NCBI GenBank assembly: GCA_038503035.1
Contig: JAVSML010001080.1
Location: forward strand, 238,027 to 302,026
Reading direction: 5' to 3'
DNA from: Crocodylus rhombifer
Lineage: Eukaryota > Chordata > Crocodylia > Crocodylidae
DNA: 64,000 nucleotides
Each line of letters starts with the position of its first letter. Position 1 is the first letter of the stretch. Shown in pieces: positions 56,862-64,000 of the stretch. The notes under the pieces were generated by a model, which made no database searches, was not told the origin of the DNA, and saw only the letters and a program-made list of their open reading frames with translations. The position numbers and the translations under genes were made by a program.

Positions 56862-57316
56862 CTTAACACACACATAGCATCACCCACCCATAAGTTTTGC
56901 CTGTCAGCAGCCAGAGGTGCAGGGCCCCAGAAGACAGATTCCCCCAGTGAAACACACATACAGCTGGCAGGCTTTGTGGCCTCAGCAGGGGCCACCACCC
57001 CTGCAGTTTTCAGCCCACTGTGCCTTAACACACACAGGGTCATCTATCTCATGAGTTTTGCCTGTCAGCATTTTGAGGTGTAGTTCCCCCCAAACCACTG
57101 CACCCATCTTCTTGAAAGTTGGCATGCTTCATGGCCTCAGCAGGCACCACCACCCCTGAAGTTTTCACCCCCCTGTGGTGTAACACATACATGTGACATG
57201 AGTTTTGCTTTCAGTAATTTGGGGTGCAGTTCCCCCCAAACCCCTTCACCTACTTTCTTGAAACCTGGCAGGCTTCATGCTCTCAGCAGAGGCTACCACC
57301 CCTGCAGTTTCACCCA
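56862..57316 (+). repeat. Tandem array, three units of about 155-162 bp
   Basis: Units begin near 56862, 57024 and 57181 with TTAACACACACA or TAACACATACA. Each continues with ATGAGTTTTGCCTGTCAGCA or a variant, GTTCCCCCCAAACC (units two and three), GGCTTTGTGGCCTCAGCAGG or CTTCATGGCCTCAGCAGGC, and CCACCACCCCTG.AGTTT. The array lies in the 3' part of the hAT relic. Confidence 0.85.
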
Positions 57317-57495
57317 AATCAGAGACAATACAAGGACTTTACAGATATTTCACTGATCCCCCCATTATACCCTATGGCCAGATCTCCAAGGTGGCTCTGA
57401 AGCTTCAGAGCTGCTTCAGCTGGATTGAAGTGGCAAACCGATCAGGAGCTCCAGATCAGATCACTGACATCTGAAGCGGCCAGATTCGAAACTGG

Positions 57496-59573
57496 AGCAA
57501 ATACCTGCCTACTCACACAGGCCTATTAAATAGGTAAAATACACAGTTCACAGTCCTTCTAACAGTTGATTCTGGGGTGGGTGAGGCAGCAAAGCAAAGA
57601 TGAATTAGACAAAACTTACACATGGGTTAAAACAAGCTCTAAAAAGGGACCATGACATCTGAAAATGGGTAGCTGCTTAGGGAAAAAATTAAAGATACAG
57701 CTTATAAAGGATGCACATCACTTCTCCAAACTGCGCAGAATGTTCAAGATCCTATAATCGCATACTGTTATTCCATTTAAGCAGCTTGGTCATTGGACTT
57801 AAATTTTACTAATAATGGACAACAATAGTAAAGCAACATTAACAACATCCCACTATTAAATTAGATATGCTTCAAGTACTAAGTGACTTTAAGGAAACTT
57901 TTTTAAAATCAATGAAAAGTTAAAACAAGCTTTTAGGGAGCATATTAACACAAAAGAAATAACATTTGCATGCAAGTCAACAGCAATTAAGTATGAAGAT
58001 GATTTCTGAGCACAAGCTACATCATTTTCTCTATAAAATATTTATTTTTCACATAGACAATCAAAATAAGCCTTGGAAACACAAAAGTTAAGGTGTCAAA
58101 AATTTACTCCTCTAAAACTGAGTTTTTTCAAAGCCACACTACTTGTCTATTCAGAAGACCAACTACAATTATATCTAACAAACTGAGTGCAGTCTTATAC
58201 GCTCCTACAGAGATGCAACACAAACTGATCACATGAATAACATTTTCCTGCCCTGTCTAGTCCTTATGCAAGGAGTCTGACTGAAAGGAGTAACATAAGA
58301 ACATAAGTTAAGAACTGTTGTAAGAATACAAAGTACAGGAATGAGTCTTTGCCTAGTATTAATTGTTAGAAATATTCCTATAAAAAAGGCACTAAGGAAA
58401 AAATGTGCAAGTATATATATAAAAAACACATAGCAAAGGCACTCTGGATAATTATTCATGGATTCTATGTATCTACTGTATTTTGTGCTTTTAGTGCAGC
58501 ATAACACAAACTGCAAGATTTAGTGAAGCCCATGTCAGGGGGGACAGTAGCTGATAGGTTCTACAATCCTTAAACACAGCAACCTGCTGACAATGCACTT
58601 TGGATAGCCAAGCGTGCAACAAAGGCCTGTTGTTCTCAACTAGCACCAGCATAGTGGCTCAACCAGTTGGCCCAGTACTGTATGCTGGTCTATGTTACCA
58701 CAAAGACTCACTGTGACCTTAGCAGACAATTAGTATGTTGGTGTAGAATTACAAAGTTCTAACAGATTAATTTAAGTGCTGCAATGCAACTAGGCTTTGG
58801 TCTTCCAAAAAGCACACAATTTATTTCTGCATAAAACAAAATTCAGGAAAAAGTCAGGATAGCTAAACTACCATTGTACATCCACAAAATACACCTACTA
58901 AAGAAAGTGATTCTGTCTTCTACAGTAACCAAAATTTAACAAGAAATTCTTGTTAGGGAAAAGTGGGACTGTGGGGATGGGAGAAAGAAAAAGACCCTTG
59001 GGAGTCAAAGCTGCTAGAGACAGGGTTAAATGTGTTTTCCTTAAGATCTGAAGCAAATAAAAAGGGCAAAGGATGCAGAAGAAACTTGGGAAGGGTAAAA
59101 ATTAACAACGAAAGCTCTGCCACAGGAACAAAAAGGAAGAGATGAAAAAAGGTAAAATCTTATAAAGAGAGCCTTTGAAAGTGTCAAACTACCACCTCAT
59201 TGTGGCATAAACCAATGAATACTTTCCTTCTTTCAACATCAGAAACCAAAAGAAGCTTTTCAAGGATCTTGATACCATCTACTCGACCACCTACCCTAAA
59301 GCAGCAATTCTCCCCAAGTAATATACCATCTTTAAAAAGCATTAAGAGATACCAAATCCTGCCTCAAAAATACTGCACTTAAATAATACACTTGCTTTCC
59401 CCTTTCAGCAAGTCATTTTCTAAGATACTTTTGGAAGCAATGCTCAAGGAATGAGGAAACATGAAGGAAATAGATTAGTACCAAATTTTTTTTAAAAAAT
59501 CTGATGGTTTTTTATTGAAAAAGAGAAAAAAAATTCCCATTTAGTAGGCATGTAGGGGGGAGAAGACCTCATA
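57496..59573. other. AT-rich intron-like DNA, no gene seen
   Basis: About 2.1 kb without a feature that I can support. Confidence 0.4.
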
Positions 59574-59891
59574 GGGTGCATCTACATGCGCTATTAAAGT
59601 GACATGATGAACTCCAGCACTGTTCATGGTGGAGTCAACTGCTCCCAGGCACAGCATCTACACAGCACTTGGAGCCGGAGTAGAGCTGCCCTGGGCTAGC
59701 AGAGGGAATTTTAGCATATTCGTGCCCCACCAGCCCCATCACTGTCTACACGTGTTTGATCATATGCAAGTACTCCACATTAGGATAGTACTGTCCTTAG
59801 TTAATTAAATTTACTGCACCCTAATACTGGCACACTTTACTGTGGAGCTAATTAGTGTACTCCACAGTAAAGCACACCTGAAGAAGCACCC
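59574..59891. mobile_element. Harbinger-like MITE, 318 bp
   Basis: Left end GGGTGCATCTACATGCGC and reversed right end GGGTGCTTCTTCAGGTGTGC. Flanked on both sides by ATA (59571-59573 and 59892-59894). Internal CATCTACACAGCACTTGG and CTGTCTACACGTGTTTGATC link it to the other TCTACAC elements in the window. Confidence 0.7.
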
Positions 59892-59935
59892 ATAGATTCC
59901 CTAGGTTTTTAGAAAGCTGCTGATATCACGCAGTG

Positions 59936-60957
59936 AGTTACCATATTTCCAGATCCAAAAAAGAGGACACCTGTCACGTGCCAGTGGAAGGCAGGGGAAA
60001 TATGACCGGGGGGGGGGGGGGGAGAGGGGGGCAGAACAACAGTGACATGCCAGTACCTTGCCCCTGCCCATTCTGTTGCCCCTCACTGACAAGCCACAGC
60101 CTCCAGCAGCCCTGCTGTCCCTCACCCCGACCCCACTTACCCCAGCCCTGCCAGTGCCCTTCCCAAACTGCAGTACCCTGCCCCGCCTGGGCCATGATGG
60201 TGCCTCTCCCCTGTCCCCCAGTCCCTGCTGGTGCCCCTCACTCCAGACCCACAGCCCCGGCACTGCCAGTGACCTGCACACTCCAACCCAGTCCCCTGTC
60301 CCCACCCCGGTGCCCCTCACCCAAGCCATAGCCCCCCATCCCTGCCAGTGTCCCTCACTTCTGACCCACAGCCCCCTGCCCCACCAGAGGGGCCCCAGGA
60401 TCCCCCATCCTGACCAGGCTAGAGCACGGTGGTTCCAATTCATGCAAGTGTTGGCAAATTGTGTCCAGCCCCAGCACGTGCCGTTCCAGGCTGCCTGGCC
60501 ACAGCACTTCTCCCCCTCCTTGCCCCCCACCCCCAGCTTCTTACAGCCACTCAGCCCCTGCACTGCTGGCCTGGCCACAGAGTTCCCTGCTGCCCTCAAA
60601 GGCCCCCCCATCCATTTACCCCACTGGAGAAAAGCCAGCCCTGCCCCCCATGCCCTGTTGCAGCTCCAGCCCCAGCCCACTCTGCGCTGACCAACTGTCC
60701 AGGTTTCTCCTTTGCTCTGGAGGTGGGAGCAGGGGGAGGCAACTGGGGGCAGCAGGGAGCACGACATGTGTCTGCTTGTGCCTCCGCAGCTACAGGCAGG
60801 TACATCTGTGCCCCCTGCTGCCTCCAATCACCCTCCCAGCGGAGCAAAGGAAATACCTAGACATTTGGTCAGATTTTAAAAAATTTGCCTGGACAGAGAT
60901 CAGAGGGCTCAAAAAAAGGACATGTCTGGGAAAATCCAGACGTATAGTAACCCCCAG
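59936..60957. mobile_element. Putative MITE with C-rich tandem core
   Basis: Left side GTTACCATATTTCCAGATCC with AAAAAAGAGGACA; right side reversed GTTACTATACGTCTGGATTT then TCCCAGACATGTCCTTTTTT. The outer ten bases agree except for two. The core (60007-60840) opens with a G-run of 16 and is an imperfect C-rich tandem repeat (GTGCCCCTCAC, CCACAGCCCC, CTGCCAGTG). A 308-codon frame on the minus strand here is low-complexity and not a gene. Confidence 0.45.
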
Positions 60958-62662
60958 AAATGTAATGAGAGTTAGATGTACTAACTCAGCATTCACACAG
61001 TTCAAGCATCTTGACTGGCAAATTTAAGAACATGGGAACTGCCTTCATGAAATAAATTAACTATACATCCAATTTCATACAAACAAGTACCTTGCCTCTT
61101 TCTTTGGCTTTTTTTTTTTTTTTTTTAAATACAAAAGATGTTAAGTACCTGATACAAAAAGATAAGAGGAGAGTAAAGATGTTAATTTAATTCTGCCTAA
61201 AGTAACTGGGAAAGGCTGTTCTTATGTAATATACCTCTCTTTATCATCTTAAAAGTTCCAGATTTGTGCCATAAAAAGAAACTACATGATAAAGGTCTGC
61301 ATGGTCTACACCAGAAGTATAAAAGATATTTTGCTATTATTTAAACACATTAGGAAAGAACAAAATGATCCAACATTTTCATATTTTCCTCTGCCTTGTT
61401 AGAGTTAGACTAGCTTTTAACCACATAGCATTTACAACTAATGATTTCTGTCAATTAGATCATAACAAAATTCTTCTCCCAAGCTATGTTCCCAACTATT
61501 AGGTTCCAAGTAAAATGACAGTTCCAAAAATTATATAGAAATCACATTTTATGACAAAAGCCAATCAAAATTTTAAAAATTAATGAATACACTGATATAT
61601 AAATATATTTTTCTTGTTTTCAATAGTTTACATAAATATAAGTGATGGTACCGCTACTTCTTTACACTGCTAATAACTGGTACTTATATTTAATTGTACA
61701 GTCAAGTTTCTTATATTGAAATAAATTTCTCTCTCTCATTTCCACTGAATAACATTAAAAAAAAATAAAAAAATCTACAAACAAAAATGCTTCAGGACAA
61801 TGCCAGTTTTAAATACATGAAATAAGTCACATTAAAGGTTCTTTCCTTAAGAGTTCAAGTAGGTTGTCTGCTTTTCATTAACTGAATTTCATGAAGTACA
61901 GAGAAATGAAAAATCAAGTTGATTAGAGAATAGGAAAGATAGAAACAATTAACATATTAGAACCCATACCTTCATATCAATACATACAACAAATAGATAT
62001 TACCTGTCCTTTAAAAAAAATTTAAAAGAAAAGAAGGAGCCAAGATACAGATAATACTTAATCATGTAAAATAATGCAGTCACATGATTTTATTTCTATC
62101 CCATTTTAATAGCTCATAACTGTAACTCTACTTTTTAACAATTTTGTACACAATGCACTTACATGGAGTGAATATGTGCATTATTTCTTTAACTGCACAA
62201 TACAATGCCAACCCCAAATTCCTAACTATTTCTTGCAGTGTTACAAATATTGGTTACCAGGGTGAACAAAAAAAAAAAAACAAACCCCAACAAAAAACAT
62301 ATTTTTACTCAGATTTTTTTAAGATGCTTTTGAAAACAAACAAACATACAAAAAGATATGTTTTTATTAAGCTACGTTAAAGCTCAAAGATATCATCATG
62401 TTATAGGGAGTATATCATTAGAAATTATAATATTTGAGGCAATATATTCATGTAACTTTTTTAGAAGTTTTATAAATAGGTCACAACAGGCCATGGATTA
62501 TATCACCCGCCCAATCATATGCGATTCCCAGAGGCTCCTTTAGATTAGCAAAGATTAAATAAAACCACTCTACCCAATGGGACTCAGTCTAGAAGATCCC
62601 ATTAAGCAGCTCTGTGATGCTTAGTTTCAGGTCTCAAACTGTGAATTTGTCTCTCCAGAGTT
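60958..62662. other. AT-rich intron-like DNA with poly-T and poly-A runs
   Basis: T-run at 61109-61127 and A-run at 62269-62280, followed by CAAACCCCAACAAAAAAC. No exon with convincing signals. Confidence 0.4.
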
Positions 62663-62795
62663 CATAAGCAGACAAGGTTCTTTGGGTAGATGTAATATTT
62701 TTTATTAGATCAACTAAATAGTTGGAAAAAATTGTTCTTTACAGGCTTTCAGACAAACACCCTTCTTCAGGCACAGGGAGAGTTTGTCATCTCCA
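62663..62795 (-). repeat. Penelope/SINE-like repeat with hammerhead-like block, copy 4
   Basis: On the minus strand: CTGTGCCTGAAGAAGGGTGT, TTGTCTGAAAGCCTGTAAAG, TTTTTTCCAACTATTTAGTT, GATCTAATAAAAAATATTAC and CCCAAAGAACCTTGTCTGC. It matches the plus-strand copies at 33285 and 49240. Confidence 0.75.
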
Positions 62796-63309
62796 GAGAT
62801 AACATCCCTGTTCACAGCAGTATATGGAGATGAGTGGGTAATCAGGTCTGTTATCTCTCATCAGCTCTATTCTCTCTGCAGATTTGTATTCAGTCAAGCC
62901 CCTGCCTTTCTCTAAAAGTGTAAAGTTTCAATAAGTTAAATGAATAAAAAAATATCAGAAAAGAAAGCACTTTTCATAGAAAACAATGATTAAATCAAGG
63001 CTTCCTGACCAGTAATTTAAATTGGTTTGATTTAAATCAAATCCAGCCTACTGGTTGCTAACCAATCAGTACGTGCATAACGTGCATAACACTGCATAGC
63101 ATGTTTCAGCCTCACTATCTACTTGGTAATTCAGCTGTACTCCAGTTAATTACATACTAACTTTAACTATTAACTGCACTAGAAACAGTAAAAGAAAAGC
63201 AGACGTCAAAGGGCTGTTACTGCTATTTTAATTTAGAAATGATGATAATAGTTGGTTCTCCCTTCCTTGCTTTCAAAAATTTCCCAAACTCTTAGATGCC
63301 TTAGGCAGA
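62796..63309. other. AT-rich DNA with a TTTAAATC repeat patch
   Basis: Around 62985-63050, GATTAAATCAAG and TTTGATTTAAATCAAATCC form a small palindromic cluster, a pattern seen in an old amniote MITE-like repeat. No gene. Confidence 0.35.
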
Positions 63310-63440
63310 ATGCAGAGCAGGGTAGCACCTTACAAACTCAATTCAAAGAGGCATAAATTTTAGTTGGCTACAGCCTACTTCATCAGATGCTACGAACAGG
63401 CTTCTGCCTAACTTTAGACTAACAAAGCTAACTACTGCTC
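63310..63440 (-). repeat. Penelope-like repeat with CTGATGA hammerhead-type motif, copy 5
   Basis: On the minus strand: TTTGTTAGTCTAAAGTTAGG, GCATCTGATGAAGTAGGCTG, TAGCCAACTAAAATTTATGC and GTTTGTAAGGTGCTACC. The order CTGATGAAG, stem, (G)AAA and TTATGC is the same as in the common reptile repeat ending in TTAGTCT..AAGGTGCTAC. Confidence 0.6.
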
Positions 63441-63507
63441 TCTATCAGAACCCTTGAAAATAAGGGAATCTAGCCCCCAACAATATAGAACTAATAGTGC
63501 GGTAAAA

Positions 63508-63980
63508 CAGTGATGTTCAGCCTTTTCGGCTGGCTGGCCAAATAGTCTGGGTACTTCCTATCTGTAGGCTGCATCCAGCTGGTGGCCCTGATCCAACATG
63601 GGGCAGTTTGTGGCAGGGCCCACATCTGTCATACAGAGGGAGCCAGGGAAGGGGCATCCTGGCCCCATGTGGGGGAGGCAGGTGTCATGGCCCAACCCCA
63701 CAAGGGGAAGGAGGAAGGAGTGTGGCCCAGCCCCATAATGGGGGGGAACAGGGGTTGCCAGCCCCAATCTGGCCCAGAGGGAGGGGTGTGGGGCCCCACC
63801 TAGCCCCAACTTGCTGTGCTGGACTTGGGGTGTGGGAATTGGCAGCAGGGAAGGGTGGTCACATTTACTGTCACCACTCCCCTTCTACCAAATTTCCTGA
63901 TCTGTGGAAAGTCCTGCTGGCTGGCTACCCATGGCTCTGCAGACTGCATTTGTGCACGGGCCAGAGATTGAACACTTCTG
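63508..63980. mobile_element. hAT MITE, 473 bp
   Basis: Ends CAGTGATGTTCAGCCTTTT and, reversed, CAGAAGTGTTCAATCTCTGG. Flanks CGGTAAAA and AAGTAAAG share GTAAA. The core is GC-rich and non-coding. Confidence 0.65.
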
Positions 63981-64000
63981 AAGTAAAGAGTCTAAGTACA

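Larger units (their letters stand above)
52775..57495 (+). mobile_element. Degenerate hAT transposon with transposase gene (outer borders tentative)
   Basis: The core is a decayed hAT transposase at 53505-55551. The right side near 57410-57490 (CTTCAGAGCTGCTTCAGCTG, GAAGCGGCCAGATTCGAAAC) and, inversely, the left side near 52795-52830 (GGAGCTTCTGAAGCACTTCG) are rich in CTTC/GAAG and TTCG words as expected of terminal regions, but I could not fix termini or a duplication. A tandem array and an inverted repeat lie in the 3' part. Confidence 0.45.

Noticed and set aside
59901..60827. 308-codon minus-strand frame, the longest in the window
   Set aside because: Gly/Trp/Val-rich low-complexity product from a C-rich tandem repeat, with competing open frames on the other strand. 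No family resemblance.
62143..62172. 30-bp minus-strand exon candidate with a TGTGCAG acceptor and GTAAGTGC donor
   Set aside because: Very short; joining its last base T to the AA of the 15-kb segment would create a stop codon. Likely chance.
1..64000. CRISPR arrays, bacterial operons, rRNA or tRNA genes
   Set aside because: No direct repeat-spacer pattern, no operon-like gene packing and no recognisable structural RNA; every other sign points to vertebrate nuclear DNA.

Overview
Vertebrate nuclear DNA, almost certainly from a sauropsid and most probably a crocodilian (a turtle is the main alternative). The signs are several CR1 LINE copies of both orientations (two with 3' tails built on a TCTATGAA/TCTATGAT-type repeat), many hAT miniature elements with 8-bp target duplications, PIF/Harbinger-type MITEs with TTA duplications, a hAT transposase relic, and Penelope/SINE-like repeats containing a CCTGAAGAAGG...CCCGAAAGC block. 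There are no bacterial operons, ribosome binding sites, CRISPR arrays, rRNA or tRNA genes that I can see. Most open frames longer than 60 codons lie in GC-rich, repeat-derived DNA and do not look like genes.

The unique part of the window reads as intronic or intergenic DNA, AT-rich and without long frames. Two short segments on the minus strand (15148-15192 and 11082-11150) have good splice acceptors and donors, stay open in one frame only, and join in matching phase, with a serine split A|GT across the junction. I read them as two consecutive internal exons of an unidentified minus-strand gene whose product here contains a serine/acidic patch (SDSESSSSLSS). Three weaker exon candidates on the same strand lie at 4662-4978, 31246-31311 and 33072-33120.

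Layout. 1-5 kb: a TA-flanked mariner-type MITE with a GC-rich tandem core, and a hAT MITE that carries about 95 bp resembling the intron 3.4 kb away. 5-15 kb: CR1 tail, two copies of a Harbinger-type MITE (one split by a hAT MITE), the first exon-like segment and two foldback palindromes. 15-21 kb: the second exon-like segment, a 1.1-kb GC-rich foldback and a composite element with a nested hAT MITE. 21-33 kb: one long minus-strand CR1 carrying two MITEs, a plus-strand CR1, an old LINE remnant, a promoter-like TATA/CCAAT cluster, and a second minus-strand CR1 whose reverse transcriptase keeps its FADD motif. 34-42 kb: hAT elements (one with a 1.2-kb CpG-rich core), an LTR-like segment, TG/CA microsatellites and a relic of a second LINE clade. 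45-48 kb: the longest plus-strand CR1. 49-57 kb: two hAT MITEs, then a decayed hAT transposase gene with a BED finger and C-terminal dimerisation region, followed by a 90-bp inverted repeat and a 160-bp tandem array. 59-64 kb: Harbinger-like and GC-rich MITEs, Penelope/SINE-like repeats and a last hAT MITE.

The repeat families interact mainly by nesting, which gives a relative chronology: CR1 and Harbinger insertions are older than the hAT MITEs inside them. Every transposase or reverse transcriptase frame seen here is broken or truncated, so nothing in the window looks able to move on its own. All calls are by eye; no alignment or database search was run.
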